Shown: positions 1 to 8,796 of the stretch, piece after piece
How positions within the stretch are numbered: the stretch's first letter is position 1
How the letters are laid out: the number at the start of each line of letters is the position of its first letter
Assembly (NCBI RefSeq): GCF_020991085.1
Contig: NZ_CP087721.1
Span: 1 to 64,000 of the forward strand
Length of the DNA stretch: 64,000 bases
Source: Roseomonas sp. OT10
GTDB lineage: Bacteria > Pseudomonadota > Alphaproteobacteria > Acetobacterales > Acetobacteraceae
Reading direction: 5' to 3'
Notes under the pieces: model-generated
What the model was told of the DNA's origin: nothing
Seen by the model: the letters and a program-made list of their open reading frames with translations, nothing else
Databases searched by the model: none
Program-made: the position numbers and the translations under genes

Positions 1-301
1 GGATACCAGGGACACCAGCTTGAGGATTATCCGGGCCATGCTGATGGGGGGTCGTCGGGTGCGGAGCAGCCGAGAAGGCAGCCATGCCGGGCGATCCCGC
101 ACCCTGGTCGATGGTCAGGCCGTTCGGCGCTCGTGCGCTGGGCGCCGTAGTGACGTAACCGGCTTGCTGAGCAGAAGCGGTGCCAGGTGCTACAATAGCC
201 GTCAGCATGAGGGCGACGGCGCCTCCGAGGGGCCAAGCGCGGACCGCGCCGCGGAGCTGGCCTATGAAGCCTGAAGACCGATGTAGTGTGTGGACAGGCA
301 T
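1..301 (-). CDS. Partial secreted small protein, function unknown
   Basis: The reading frame is open to the left edge of the window, so only the first 100 residues are visible. The ATG at 299-301 follows an AAGGAGG ribosome binding site (about 306-312), which makes the start convincing. The N-terminus is a signal peptide: a basic stretch, then a hydrophobic run ending in PGTASA before QQAGY, a typical signal peptidase I site. The mature part is rich in Ala, Pro, Gly and His (for example HPTTPHQHG). No family is recognised. It reads in the same direction as the copper genes to its right, so a periplasmic metal-related role is possible but only inferred from position. Confidence 0.6.
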   Translation of the reverse strand, partial: MPVHTLHRSSGFIGQLRGAVRAWPLGGAVALMLTAIVAPGTASAQQAGYVTTAPSARAPNGLTIDQGAGSPGMAAFSAAPHPTTPHQHGPDNPQAGVPGI

Positions 302-434
302 CTGAACCTCCTTGGTTGAGCGACAAGCGTTGCTCGCCGACGCAGCCAAGATAGAGGTCGTGCATTGCAGGAGCCTTCCTGGAAGGCGACAAGATATTTC
401 TATGTGCCGGCCATGTGCGGCGCTCGTCACTGCA

Positions 435-465
435 GCGGCGGCCCCGCGGTGAACGGGGTCGCCGC
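435..465 (-). terminator. GC-rich hairpin downstream of the Cys-rich copper protein
   Basis: GCGGCGGCCCCG (435-446) pairs with CGGGGTCGCCGC (454-465) with one mismatch and a short loop. It lies 10 bases past the stop of the gene at 475-807. No T-run follows, so it is either a weak intrinsic terminator or an mRNA-end stabilising hairpin. Confidence 0.45.
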
Positions 466-474
466 CGCATCAAC

Positions 475-807
475 TTAGGCGGCCATCGCGCGGCAGGACG
501 CAGCACACTTTCGGCACTGCTCGGCGCATGCCTCCATACCCCCCACGGCGTCGCAGCTCGCCGCGCACTCCTCGCAGATCTCTGCACACTCACGGCAGGT
601 ATGCTTATGATGGTGGGTGCCGATCAGCATCATGTTCGCCGAGGTCTGGCAAATCTCGGCGCATGCCATCATGAGCTTAAAGTGGGCCGGTTCGACATGT
701 TGGCCGCCGACCTCTAAGCAATGGTTCATGGCCATGCTCAGGCAGGTGCTGTGGCAGCGCAGGCATTCCTCGATGCAGGCCTGCATTTCGGTGGACATGT
801 GGTGCAT
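475..807 (-). CDS. Four-helix bundle copper-binding protein (Csp/DUF326 type)
   Basis: This 110-residue protein has the repeated Cys pattern of the Csp copper storage family: CIEECLRCHSTC, CAEIC, CRECAEICEECAASC and CAEQCRKCAASC. In known members a four-helix bundle points many Cys thiols inward to hold Cu(I). A His cluster (GTHHHKH) lies between helices 2 and 3. The ATG at 805-807 is chosen because GGAG precedes it and because family similarity starts at MHHMSTEMQAC; the frame continues upstream but that part is unlike the family. No signal peptide is seen, so a cytosolic Csp3-like store is likely. It reads toward the left edge, away from the CueR region. Confidence 0.85.
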   Translation of the reverse strand: MHHMSTEMQACIEECLRCHSTCLSMAMNHCLEVGGQHVEPAHFKLMMACAEICQTSANMMLIGTHHHKHTCRECAEICEECAASCDAVGGMEACAEQCRKCAASCRAMAA

Positions 808-1240
808 AGCGGTTCTCCGAGGACAATGGCGCCTCAATGAGACAGCGAAGGCGGCGTTGGTGGGTTTCGCTGTCGACGGCCGGTGCTCGGTCAGGCTGGC
901 AGCTGGCACCGGCCCGTCTCTCAATCGAGCCTTAGCGGCCAGCTCAGGGTGTGCTGCATGTCTATGACGACGCGGAACGCGGGCGACTTCCCGGCAAATG
1001 CAGTGATCCAGCGCAGGATTTCAGAACGTCCATGCAGACTCGTGAGACCCTACGAATGTTACGCCTGGGGTGTGGGCGTAATGCTCACGAAGGACATTGA
1101 ACAAGGCAACTAAGCTGAAGCCTATGGAGTGCTCGTGCATCGCTAGTGTCTCCGCCGATCCCTGCCATCGGCGCCGACCCGCCTTGACCTCGATCAAGTC
1201 GCCGTTCTCGGGCGCAGCGCGGCCTGTCCAGCCATCCTGG
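808..1240. other. Intergenic stretch without a recognisable gene
   Basis: About 430 bases separate the Csp gene from the DUF411 gene. Both strands contain short open frames, but none has a clear ribosome binding site, a family motif or convincing composition. It may carry the promoter of the Csp gene near 815-900. Confidence 0.4.
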
Positions 1241-1699
1241 TCAATGCCGGGCCCACATCCGGTCAGCTCCACCGCCGAATAGGATGACCTCGTAGGGCGT
1301 CCCCGGGATGTCCATGCCCGGTGAGGAGGGCGGCATCCCCGGCGCGGCAAGTCCCTTGGCGCGCGGGCGCTCCGCCAGCAGGCGGCGGACATCGGAGGCA
1401 GGGACGTGGCCTTCCACGACGTAGCCGCCGACCGTGGCCGTGTGGCAGGACTGGAGCTTGTCCGGCACGCCGTTGACCGCCTTCACCGCCTGCAGGTCCG
1501 CGACCTCATGGACGGTCGCCTCGAAGCCCGCCGCGCGCATGTGCCTGACCCATCCCTCGCAGCAGCCGCAGCTCGGGTCTTTCCACACTTGGAGTGCTGG
1601 GCCCTGGGCCCGAACTACGCTGACGGGCAGCGCCGCAGCAGCCAGCCCGAAACCAAGGAGGGAGCGCCGGGCGGCGCCGCCCCTGAACCCCTTGCTCAT
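1241..1699 (-). CDS. DUF411 metal-binding periplasmic protein
   Basis: The 152-residue product starts with a twin-arginine-like signal (AARRSLLGFGLAAAALPVSVVRA) and then the DUF411 signature VWKDPSCGCCEGWVRHM, followed by ESCHT-like DKLQSCHTATVGGYVVEGHVP. DUF411 proteins are CopG-like, found with copper and silver resistance genes, and the CGCC cluster is the probable Cu(I) site. The start codon overlaps the stop of the cueR-like gene by ATGA (1696-1699), so the two are translationally coupled. The last residues (ILFGGGADRMWARH) are probably normal family C-terminus. Export to the periplasm as a copper carrier is inferred. Confidence 0.85.
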   Translation of the reverse strand: MSKGFRGGAARRSLLGFGLAAAALPVSVVRAQGPALQVWKDPSCGCCEGWVRHMRAAGFEATVHEVADLQAVKAVNGVPDKLQSCHTATVGGYVVEGHVPASDVRRLLAERPRAKGLAAPGMPPSSPGMDIPGTPYEVILFGGGADRMWARH

Positions 1700-2184
1700 G
1701 ACATCGCTCCCTGGAAGCTGCTGATTGTGCTCTTGCCGTTCGCCTGTCGCAGGCTCCCGTCCTGACCGGCGTCATGGCCGCCGGCGGCGCAGTGGTCGCC
1801 TTCGGCAATCTCGTCGAGGATCGGGCACTCCGGCCGGTCGTCACCGTGGCAAGCGTCAGCCATACGCTCCAACGCCTCGCACATCCGGGTCATCTCGGCG
1901 ACTTTGGCGCGCATTTCGGCCGCATGCTCGGTGGCAATGCGCTTCACGTCGGCGCTCGCACGATCCTCGTCCTGCCAGAGGCCAATGAGCCGCTTTATGC
2001 TGTCCAGCGGCAGGCCGAGGTCCCGCGCCCTCCGAACGAAGCGGAGGGTACCAATGTCCTGCTCCGAGTACACGCGGTAGCCCGCCTCAGTCCGCCCCGC
2101 CGCGGGAAGGAGGCCCACGCTCTCGTAGTACCTCAGCATCTTCGCGGAGACGCCGGACGCCTTCGCGGCCTGTCCGATGTTCAT
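1696..2184 (-). CDS. cueR: CueR/HmrR-like MerR-family copper-responsive regulator
   Basis: The 162-residue protein begins with the MerR winged helix (MNIGQAAKASGVSAKMLRYYESVGLL), then the dimerisation helix near residues 75-110. The metal-binding loop has two Cys separated by seven residues (ACHGDDRPECPI, near residues 112-120), the pattern of CueR proteins that sense Cu(I), Ag(I) or Au(I). The C-terminal tail after the loop is longer than in E. coli CueR and has extra His and Cys (EGDHCAAGGHDAG). Its own promoter (dyad at 2236-2250) and the divergent copA promoter (dyad at 2303-2317) both carry a MerR-type operator, so it likely controls both. It is coupled to the DUF411 gene downstream. Confidence 0.9.
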   Translation of the reverse strand: MNIGQAAKASGVSAKMLRYYESVGLLPAAGRTEAGYRVYSEQDIGTLRFVRRARDLGLPLDSIKRLIGLWQDEDRASADVKRIATEHAAEMRAKVAEMTRMCEALERMADACHGDDRPECPILDEIAEGDHCAAGGHDAGQDGSLRQANGKSTISSFQGAMS

Positions 2185-2235
2185 GGGGACCTCCTTTTCA
2201 AGGCACCGCAGTCCTGATCACGGCTAAGATGGAGA

Positions 2236-2256
2236 TTCCCACTGTGGGAAGGTCAA
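2236..2256 (-). promoter_or_regulatory. CueR-type operator of the regulator operon
   Basis: On the minus strand a TTGACC -35 element (2251-2256) abuts the dyad TTCCCACAGTGGGAA (2236-2250). Overlap of a dyad with an unusually long -35/-10 spacer is the MerR-family hallmark. It points toward the regulator gene starting at 2184. Confidence 0.7.
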
Positions 2257-2296
2257 GGCATCCCCCAGAGAATCCCCGTTCGGCAGCTGATGGTCC

Positions 2297-2327
2297 TTGA
2301 CCTTCCCATCATGGGAAACACCACCTT
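2297..2327 (+). promoter_or_regulatory. CueR-type operator and promoter of copA
   Basis: TTGACC (2297-2302) is followed directly by the dyad TTCCCATCATGGGAA (2303-2317) and a weak -10 around 2322-2327, giving the stretched spacer that MerR-family activators correct. It faces the P-type ATPase gene that starts at 2383 and nearly repeats the divergent operator at 2236-2256. Confidence 0.75.
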
Positions 2328-2382
2328 CCCGGTCACCTGAGCAACGAGGGCCCGCCACGCGGCCCAAACCGGGGCGGCAAGC

Positions 2383-4782
2383 ATGAGCAGTCACCACACC
2401 AGTCACGGGCATTCGCACCAGCACGGGCCGGGCTGCGGCCACGACCATCATCACGGTCCCGGCCCGGCCGCTGACGCCGGGCTCGTCACAGATCCGGTCT
2501 GCGGGATGAAGGTCGATCCGGCCACCTCGAAGCACCGCTTGGAGCATGCCGGGACGACATTTCACTTCTGCTCAGCTGGGTGCCGGACGAAGTTCCAGGC
2601 TGACCCCGACAAATATCTGAAGCCGAAGGAGGCCGCCGCGGCCCCGCCTCCAGCTCCACGGAAGGGCACCATCTACACCTGCCCGATGCACCCCGAGATC
2701 CGGCAGGAGGGGCCCGGGAACTGCCCCATCTGCGGTATGGCGTTGGAGCCGCTGGACGTCACCGCTGAGGCCGCCCCCAACCACGAGCTGGCCGACATGA
2801 CCCGCCGGTTCTGGATCGGGCTGGCCCTCACACTCCCCGTGGTGGTGCTGGAGATGGGGGCTCACATCCCTGGCCTCGGGCTCCATCACCTGGTGCCGCC
2901 CAGGATCTCAGTCTGGATCCAATTCCTGTTGGGGACCCCCGTCGTGCTTTGGGCCGGCTGGCCGTTCTTCATGCGCGGTTGGCAGTCGGTCGTGAACCGC
3001 AGCCTCAACATGTTCACGCTGATCGCCCTCGGGACCGGCGCCGCATACCTCTACAGCTTGGTGGCGACCTTCGCCCCCGGTGTCTTTCCGGAAGGCTTCC
3101 GGGGCATGGACGGCACGGTGGCCGTCTACTTCGAGGCAGCTGCTGTCATCACCGTGCTCGTCCTTCTCGGGCAGGTGCTAGAGCTGCGCGCCCGGGAGCA
3201 GACCGGCGGTGCCATCCGCGCCCTACTCAACATGGCGCCGAAGACCGCGCGGCGCCTCAAGGAGAATGGAGAGGATGAGGAGGTTCCCCTGGCGGACGTC
3301 CAGGCTGGCGACCGGCTGCGGGTGCGTCCGGGAGAGAGCGTGCCGGTGGACGGCGAGGTATTGGAGGGCGGTGGCGCCGTGGACGAGTCCATGGTTACCG
3401 GCGAATCCCTGCCGGTGGAGAAGGCGCCCGGGTCCAAGCTCATCGGCGGCACAGTGAACGGAACCGGCGCGCTGGTGATGCGGGCCGACAAGGTCGGCTC
3501 CGACACCATGCTGTCCCGCATCGTCGCCATGGTCGCCGAGGCTCAGCGCAGCCGAGCGCCCATCCAGCGAATGGCCGACCAGGTGTCCGGCTACTTCGTC
3601 CCGGCGGTCATCGCCGTCGCGGTCCTGGCCTTCATCGCCTGGGCCGTCTGGGGCCCGTCACCGGCACTCTCCTACGGGCTGATCGCAGCCGTCTCAGTGT
3701 TGATCATCGCCTGTCCCTGCGCGCTCGGCCTGGCTACGCCCATGAGCATCATGGTGGGTGTTGGCAAGGGAGCCGGTGCGGGTGTGCTCATCAAGTCAGC
3801 TGAGGCGCTCGAGCGCATGGAGAAGGTCGACACCCTTGTCGTGGACAAGACCGGCACGCTGACTGAGGGCAAGCCCAAGGTCGTGGCCGTGGTCCCGGCA
3901 CTGGGTCTGACCGAGGCCGAGGTGCTGCCCTTGGCGGCCAGCCTGGAGAGGTCGAGCGAGCACCCGCTGGCGGCGGCCATCGTGGCCGCGGCCCGGGAGC
4001 GCGGGGTCGAAATGTGGGAACCCGCCGAGTTCGACTCTGTGACCGGCAAGGGGGTCACCGGCACTGTCGGCGGACGGCGGGTGGCCCTGGGGAATGCCCG
4101 CCTAATGCAGGATCTCGGCGTGGACCTGGGCGGGCTGGCCACCACGGCGGACGAGCTCCGGCGCGAGGGAGGGACGGCGCTTTTCCTTGCGATAGACGGC
4201 AGGCCCGGTGGCGTTATCTCCGTAGCGGACCCAGTCAAGGCGACTACGCCATCCGCCCTGGAGAGCCTGCGCGCCGCGGGCGTCCACATCGTCATGCTGA
4301 CCGGCGACAATCAAACGACGGCCGGTGCCGTTGCCCGGAAGCTCGGCATTGGCGAGTTCCAGGGCGACGTCCTCCCCGAGGACAAGCACCGCATCGTTCG
4401 CGATCTCAGGGCGCAGGGGAAGGTCGTTGCGATGGCCGGTGACGGCGTCAACGACGCCCCGGCGCTGGCCGAGGCCGACGTGGGCATCGCCATGGGCACC
4501 GGGACGGACGTCGCCATGCAGAGCGCAGGCGTGACGCTGGTGAAGGGTGACCTTGCCGGGATCGCACGGGCGCGGGCCCTGAGCCGGGCGACCATGCGCA
4601 ACATCCGGCAGAACCTGTTCCTGGCCTTCATCTACAACGTGCTCGGGGTGCCGCTCGCGGCAGGCGTCCTCTACCCGTTCCTCGGGATACTTCTCAGCCC
4701 GATCGTCGCTGCCTTGGCAATGGCGCTGAGCTCGGTTTCGGTGATCGGCAACGCCCTACGACTGCGCACAATCCGGCTGTAG
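2383..4782 (+). CDS. copA: Copper-exporting P1B-type ATPase with His-rich, YHS and HMBD N-terminus
   Basis: This 799-residue inner-membrane pump should export Cu(I) or Ag(I) using ATP. In order it has a His-rich start ([12 protein letters not shown]), a YHS domain (about 36-80), and a heavy-metal binding domain with YTCPMHPE and [11 protein letters not shown] (about 98-123). The membrane core has the CPC metal site (about residue 444, [11 protein letters not shown]), the phosphorylation motif DKTGT (about 488), TGES, HP (SSEHPLAAA) and the hinge [10 protein letters not shown]. There is no classical CxxC HMA domain, as in the YHS/HMBD subgroup of copper ATPases (CopB/SilP-like). It is preceded by a CueR-type promoter and ends just before a strong bidirectional hairpin. 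Confidence 0.95.
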   Translation: MSSHHTSHGHSHQHGPGCGHDHHHGPGPAADAGLVTDPVCGMKVDPATSKHRLEHAGTTFHFCSAGCRTKFQADPDKYLKPKEAAAAPPPAPRKGTIYTCPMHPEIRQEGPGNCPICGMALEPLDVTAEAAPNHELADMTRRFWIGLALTLPVVVLEMGAHIPGLGLHHLVPPRISVWIQFLLGTPVVLWAGWPFFMRGWQSVVNRSLNMFTLIALGTGAAYLYSLVATFAPGVFPEGFRGMDGTVAVYFEAAAVITVLVLLGQVLELRAREQTGGAIRALLNMAPKTARRLKENGEDEEVPLADVQAGDRLRVRPGESVPVDGEVLEGGGAVDESMVTGESLPVEKAPGSKLIGGTVNGTGALVMRADKVGSDTMLSRIVAMVAEAQRSRAPIQRMADQVSGYFVPAVIAVAVLAFIAWAVWGPSPALSYGLIAAVSVLIIACPCALGLATPMSIMVGVGKGAGAGVLIKSAEALERMEKVDTLVVDKTGTLTEGKPKVVAVVPALGLTEAEVLPLAASLERSSEHPLAAAIVAAARERGVEMWEPAEFDSVTGKGVTGTVGGRRVALGNARLMQDLGVDLGGLATTADELRREGGTALFLAIDGRPGGVISVADPVKATTPSALESLRAAGVHIVMLTGDNQTTAGAVARKLGIGEFQGDVLPEDKHRIVRDLRAQGKVVAMAGDGVNDAPALAEADVGIAMGTGTDVAMQSAGVTLVKGDLAGIARARALSRATMRNIRQNLFLAFIYNVLGVPLAAGVLYPFLGILLSPIVAALAMALSSVSVIGNALRLRTIRL

Positions 4783-4833
4783 GGCGTGAAATGAGGAACT
4801 GCCTGGCACGCGCCGAATACGGCCGACAGGTGT

Positions 4834-4861
4834 CGTGGTGGCGGCGTCAGCCGCCACCACG
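4834..4861. terminator. Bidirectional hairpin between convergent copA and lipoprotein genes
   Basis: A perfect 12-base stem, CGTGGTGGCGGC (4834-4845) with GCCGCCACCACG (4850-4861), is closed by the tetraloop GTCA. It lies between two convergent genes, 50 bases past the copA stop and 7 bases past the lipoprotein stop on the other strand, so it can serve both. Confidence 0.7.
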
Positions 4862-4868
4862 GTGCCGA

Positions 4869-5300
4869 TTACCGGGAGCGGGACCGTCCCTGGGACGAGC
4901 CGCCCATCATGTTGCAGTGCGCCATCATGGACTGCATGTCCGGCGGGATCGGCCGTCCCGCGCTGGCGTCCGCCTGCATCTGGCGACAGTGCGCCATCAT
5001 GTCTTGCATGTTCATGCCGGACATGTTGTGGCCCTGCATGCCCGACATCCCCTGCATGTTCCCGTGGTTCATCCCGGGCATGTTGGAGTGGTCCATGCCC
5101 TGCATGCCCGCGCTGTCCGGACGCTGCATCGCGGCGCCCGGCGTCGTCGTGGAACGGCCCGCGGGCTGGACCGGAAGTTCCGCGGAAGTGGGTGCGGAAG
5201 CCTGTGGCGCGGACTGCGGCGCGCAAGCCACGGCTGTGAGCGCGAGGCCCAGGCCCACGACGAGACGTGCGGCCCACCCACTGCGAGAAGCGGCGTTCAT
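4869..5300 (-). CDS. Met/His-rich copper-binding lipoprotein
   Basis: The 143-residue product has a lipoprotein signal with lipobox LTAVAC near residues 22-27, then a low-complexity linker and a Met-rich block: GMDHSNMPGMNHGNMQGM, SGMQGHNMSGMNM. The C-terminus repeats MMAHC twice (QDMMAHC and QSMMAHC). Such Met/His motifs bind Cu(I) or Ag(I) in CopA-type oxidases and PcoE/SilE-like proteins. The start at 5300 is chosen because AGGAGG stands a few bases upstream; an in-frame ATG eight codons earlier lacks a good site. Its motif block matches the insert in the multicopper oxidase at 5618-7945, pointing to shared ancestry. Membrane-anchored copper buffering is inferred. Confidence 0.8.
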   Translation of the reverse strand: MNAASRSGWAARLVVGLGLALTAVACAPQSAPQASAPTSAELPVQPAGRSTTTPGAAMQRPDSAGMQGMDHSNMPGMNHGNMQGMSGMQGHNMSGMNMQDMMAHCRQMQADASAGRPIPPDMQSMMAHCNMMGGSSQGRSRSR

Positions 5301-5617
5301 GCGTCCTCCTATTCGCCATGCCACGCCGGACCGGGCTGGCGGATGCGGATGGAATCCCGTGTCCGGCGGGGCGCTCCCGCGAGGGGCGGCAGCCAGGCGC
5401 AGCGTACAAGCTCCCTTCCGGGCCGTCGTTGCCGGAAGGCTCGCTCAATTCTTACGTTTTATTGCCAGAGCCTCAGCGCGATTGATGAAGCCGGGGCGAC
5501 CGTAGATATCCAATGCAACAGGCGGTGATGGTGCACGGCATCGCTCGCTGAGCACGCGCAACCGCAGCGCGCCGTCACTGCCACGCCTCCCGTCATTTCA
5601 CGAAGGAGCTTCCGAGC
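5301..5617. other. Divergent promoter region between lipoprotein and multicopper oxidase genes
   Basis: About 317 bases with no convincing gene. It must hold the promoters of both divergent genes. No CueR-type dyad is visible here, unlike the other copper promoters, so control by the two-component system at 8797-10946 is plausible but not shown by a recognised box. Confidence 0.4.
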
Positions 5618-7945
5618 ATGGTTGAGGTTACGCTGTCGCGGCGCAAGATGCTCGCTGCTGGCATCGCCGCCCTCTCGGCTCCGGCTCTTCCGGGATCCGC
5701 CCTGGCTCAGCCGGCCGTCGGGCGGGCGATGCCCCGCGAGTTCAATCTCGCGATCGAGCACGTGTCGTTAAACATCACCGGCCGCAGCCGCCCGGCCATC
5801 GCGGTCAACCGCTCCGTTCCGGCCCCCGTCCTCCGCTTTCGCGAGGGCGAGGAGGTAATCATCAACGTCGCCAACCGGCTCCGCGAAGAGACGTCGATTC
5901 ACTGGCACGGCCTGATCCTTCCGAGCAGTCAAGACGGCGTGCCGGGCATCAGCGATGGCTTTCAGGGCATCGCGGCAGGACAGACGCACCAGTACCGCTT
6001 CCCACTCGTGCAGTCGGGCACGTACTGGTACCACAGCCATTCCGGGACGCAGGAGCAGGCTGGCCTCTACGGTCCGCTGGTCATCGATCCGGTGCGCCCC
6101 GACCCTTACGGCTACGACCGGGACTACATCATCCAGCTCTCCGACTGGACAGACGAGAACCCGCACCGCGTCATCCAGAACCTCAAGCGCGACGCGGGCT
6201 ACTACAACTACAACAAGCGCACCGCGGCGAGCCTCGCCAACGAGCTCGCGCGCGCCCCGAACGCACAGGCGCGCGAGGCCATCATCCGCGACCGGCTGAT
6301 GTGGGGCGACATGCGGATGGACCCGACGGATATCGAAGACGTCACGGGCTACACATTCCTGGTCAACGGCCGGACGCCCGAGCAGAACTTCACTGCGGTC
6401 TACCGTCCCGGCGAGACGGTTCGCCTGCGCTTCATCAACTCCGGCGCCATGAGCCACTTCGACGTGCGCATCCCCGGGCTGGAGATGACCGTTGTCCAGG
6501 CGCACGGCAACAACGTGCAGCCGGTGGCTGTGGACGAGTTCCGCATCGCCCCAGCCGAGACCTTCGACGTGCTCGTGCGCCCCGCGGGCGGGCGCCAGTT
6601 CCAAATCCTGGCGGAGTCCATGGGCCGCCAAGGCTTCGCGAGCGCCAGCTTGGCCACCCAGAACGGTTTACCGATGATGCCGCTGCCCCCGCACCGCGAG
6701 CGGCCGCTGCTGACCATGGCCGATATGGGCGGCAACTACGGGCCCAAGGGCCTGGACCGCGGCACCCTGCGTCCCGAGACGGACCGGCCCGGCCAGATCG
6801 CCCCCATGGAATCCATGGACATGGGCGGCATGGACCACTCGGGGATGTCCGGCATGGGTTCCAGCAGTGCCCAGGGCGGCATGCAGGGCATGGATCACTC
6901 GAACATGCCCGGGATGAACCACGGAAATATGCCGGGAATGAACCAGGGCGCCCCGGCCCGGGGGACGGGCGGTGCTCGCCAAGCCCCGGCCAGGCCCCCG
7001 GCCATGGACCATTCGAACATGCCCGGCATGGATCACTCCAACATGCCGGGCATGGGCCGCTCGTCGTCCCTGGCACGGGATCCGGGCTTCCGCTTTGCCG
7101 TCGCGGACCTTCCGGTAGGTTCCGTGCCGGGCGCGGGCCTTTTCCGGTTGGCCCAGGCGAGCCAAGGCTCCATGCAGGGCATGGACCATTCGAACATGCT
7201 CGGCATGGACCACTCCAGCACGCCAGGGATGGACCACTCGAGCATGCCGGGCATGGGGCGGCCGCAGGGAGGTCAGCAGCCCCGGCCGCAGCGGCAGCAG
7301 GGGCGCCAGGGCCAGCAGCCCGCGCAGCGGCGCGACCAGCGTGGCGCCGCCCCAGCTGCGCCGGACCACTCGGCGATGGGCCACGGCGCGCCGGGCACCG
7401 GCCAAGTGGGTCAGGTCGATACTTCCGCGGCCAGCGCGCATGCGGGCCACGGGGGGATGGCGCCGCCCGACCCGTTCGCGGTGAACACCGGGGCGCCTCC
7501 GGGCACCCGTGTCCTGACATACCGCATGCTCCGGGCGCTCTCGAATCCCTACCCGGTACGCGAGCCCAACCGCATCATTGAGGTGCGCCTTACCGGCAAC
7601 ATGGATCGCTACTTTTGGGCCATTAACGGCAACCGCTTCAGCGAGGCGCAACCAATCGTGCTGAACCTCGGCGAGCGGGTCCGGATGCGGTTCATCAACG
7701 AGACCATGATGAGCCACCCGATGCACCTGCACGGCGTCTGGATGCAGCCGCAGGTGGGCAACGGCGCCCAGAACCCGCTGCTGCACACCATCAGCGTCAA
7801 GCCTGGCAGCACACTCGATGTGGATGTGGAGGCGGATGCCGAGGGCGGCTGGGCCTTCCACTGTCACATGCTCTTCCACATGGAGACCGGGATGATGCGG
7901 AAGGTCGAGATCCGACGTCAGCCGCGCGTCGCGTCTAACGGCTGA
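5618..7945 (+). CDS. Multicopper oxidase of the CopA copper-resistance family with a long Met-rich insert
   Basis: The 775-residue periplasmic oxidase starts with a twin-arginine signal (SRRKMLAAGIAALS...GSALA). Cupredoxin domain 1 carries HWHG (95-98) and WYHSHSG (137-143); the last domain carries HPMHLHG and HCHMLFHMETGM, so all four copper-ligand blocks of a three-copper cluster plus type 1 site are present. Between them, around residues 390-590, lies an unusually long Met/His/Gln-rich region with seven MDHS motifs. Family members oxidise Cu(I) and sequester copper. AAGGAG precedes the ATG. It is followed 20 bases later by copB. Usual family length is near 600; the extra length is this insert. 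Confidence 0.93.
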   Translation: MVEVTLSRRKMLAAGIAALSAPALPGSALAQPAVGRAMPREFNLAIEHVSLNITGRSRPAIAVNRSVPAPVLRFREGEEVIINVANRLREETSIHWHGLILPSSQDGVPGISDGFQGIAAGQTHQYRFPLVQSGTYWYHSHSGTQEQAGLYGPLVIDPVRPDPYGYDRDYIIQLSDWTDENPHRVIQNLKRDAGYYNYNKRTAASLANELARAPNAQAREAIIRDRLMWGDMRMDPTDIEDVTGYTFLVNGRTPEQNFTAVYRPGETVRLRFINSGAMSHFDVRIPGLEMTVVQAHGNNVQPVAVDEFRIAPAETFDVLVRPAGGRQFQILAESMGRQGFASASLATQNGLPMMPLPPHRERPLLTMADMGGNYGPKGLDRGTLRPETDRPGQIAPMESMDMGGMDHSGMSGMGSSSAQGGMQGMDHSNMPGMNHGNMPGMNQGAPARGTGGARQAPARPPAMDHSNMPGMDHSNMPGMGRSSSLARDPGFRFAVADLPVGSVPGAGLFRLAQASQGSMQGMDHSNMLGMDHSSTPGMDHSSMPGMGRPQGGQQPRPQRQQGRQGQQPAQRRDQRGAAPAAPDHSAMGHGAPGTGQVGQVDTSAASAHAGHGGMAPPDPFAVNTGAPPGTRVLTYRMLRALSNPYPVREPNRIIEVRLTGNMDRYFWAINGNRFSEAQPIVLNLGERVRMRFINETMMSHPMHLHGVWMQPQVGNGAQNPLLHTISVKPGSTLDVDVEADAEGGWAFHCHMLFHMETGMMRKVEIRRQPRVASNG

Positions 7946-7965
7946 TCACGAAGGACCGACACCCG

Positions 7966-8739
7966 ATGCGACTTACGACCAAGGCGGCCGCCCTTCTCAC
8001 GACCCTGCTCGGCTTCACCCTGGCCGGCGGGGCGTCGGCCCAGCAGGCCGCCTCCCAGAACGCGGTACACGATCCGGGCGCGCACGGCGCCTCGTCCCAC
8101 GAGGTCTACTTCGGCGCCGTCCTTTTCGAGAAGCTCGAATGGGGCGTCGGCCTCAACGGCGCACCGAATATTGCGCGCTGGGACGGTCAGGCTTGGTACG
8201 GCACCGACTACGACAAGGTCTGGATCAAGACGCAGGGCGAGCTTGAGCGCGGGCGCCGCGCCGAGAATGCCGAGATTCAGCTGCTCTACTCCCGCCTCAT
8301 CGGGTACTTCTGGGACTTCCAGGCGGGTGTCCGCTACGACCCGCGTCCGCGGCCGGACCGCACCTACGGCGTTATCGGCATTCAGGGCTTGGCCCCGGGC
8401 CTGTTCGAGGTGGACCTCCAGGGCTTCGTGAGCGAGAGGGGCGACCTCTCGGCGCGGCTTGAGCTCTCTTACGACGTCTACGTCACCCAGCGGCTTGTGC
8501 TGCAGCCGAACCTGGAGGTGAACGTCGCTGCCCAGCGCGTGCCGGAACTCGGCATTAACAGCGGGTTCAATGACATAGAGGCAGGTTTCCGCCTCAGGTA
8601 CGAGTTCACCCGCGAGGTCGCGCCCTATGTCGGCGTGAACTATACAAGGCGCTTCGGCGAGGCCGCCAAGTACGCTCGCGCTGAGGGGGGGAAGGCCGAG
8701 GGTATTGAATTCGTCACCGGCATTCGTCTGTTCTTCTGA
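7966..8739 (+). CDS. copB: Copper resistance outer-membrane protein CopB
   Basis: The 257-residue product has a cleavable signal (TLAGGASAQQ) and then the CopB/PcoB core: KLEWGVGLNG, WYGTDYDKVWIKTQGE, AEIQLLYSRLIGYFWDFQAGVRYD, and a C-terminal F residue (TGIRLFF) typical of outer-membrane barrels. The family normally carries a Met-rich N-terminal stretch; this protein lacks it, while its neighbouring oxidase has a very long one. It starts 20 bases after the oxidase stop, so they form an operon with the regulator pair behind. It likely binds copper in the outer membrane; the mechanism is not fully known for the family. Confidence 0.93.
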   Translation: MRLTTKAAALLTTLLGFTLAGGASAQQAASQNAVHDPGAHGASSHEVYFGAVLFEKLEWGVGLNGAPNIARWDGQAWYGTDYDKVWIKTQGELERGRRAENAEIQLLYSRLIGYFWDFQAGVRYDPRPRPDRTYGVIGIQGLAPGLFEVDLQGFVSERGDLSARLELSYDVYVTQRLVLQPNLEVNVAAQRVPELGINSGFNDIEAGFRLRYEFTREVAPYVGVNYTRRFGEAAKYARAEGGKAEGIEFVTGIRLFF

Positions 8740-8796
8740 ACGGGCCCGTCGAATGAATGCTTGCTGCGAGGACGAAGGTTCCGTCGGAGGGCCGCG

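Noticed and set aside
415-717. Open frame opposite the Csp gene
   Set aside because: It is the antisense of a Cys-rich gene with clear family motifs; in high-GC DNA such shadow frames are common.
6435-7581. Long open frames on both strands across the Met-rich part of the oxidase
   Set aside because: They arise from repetitive GC-rich codons; they have no start signals and the main frame has all oxidase motifs.
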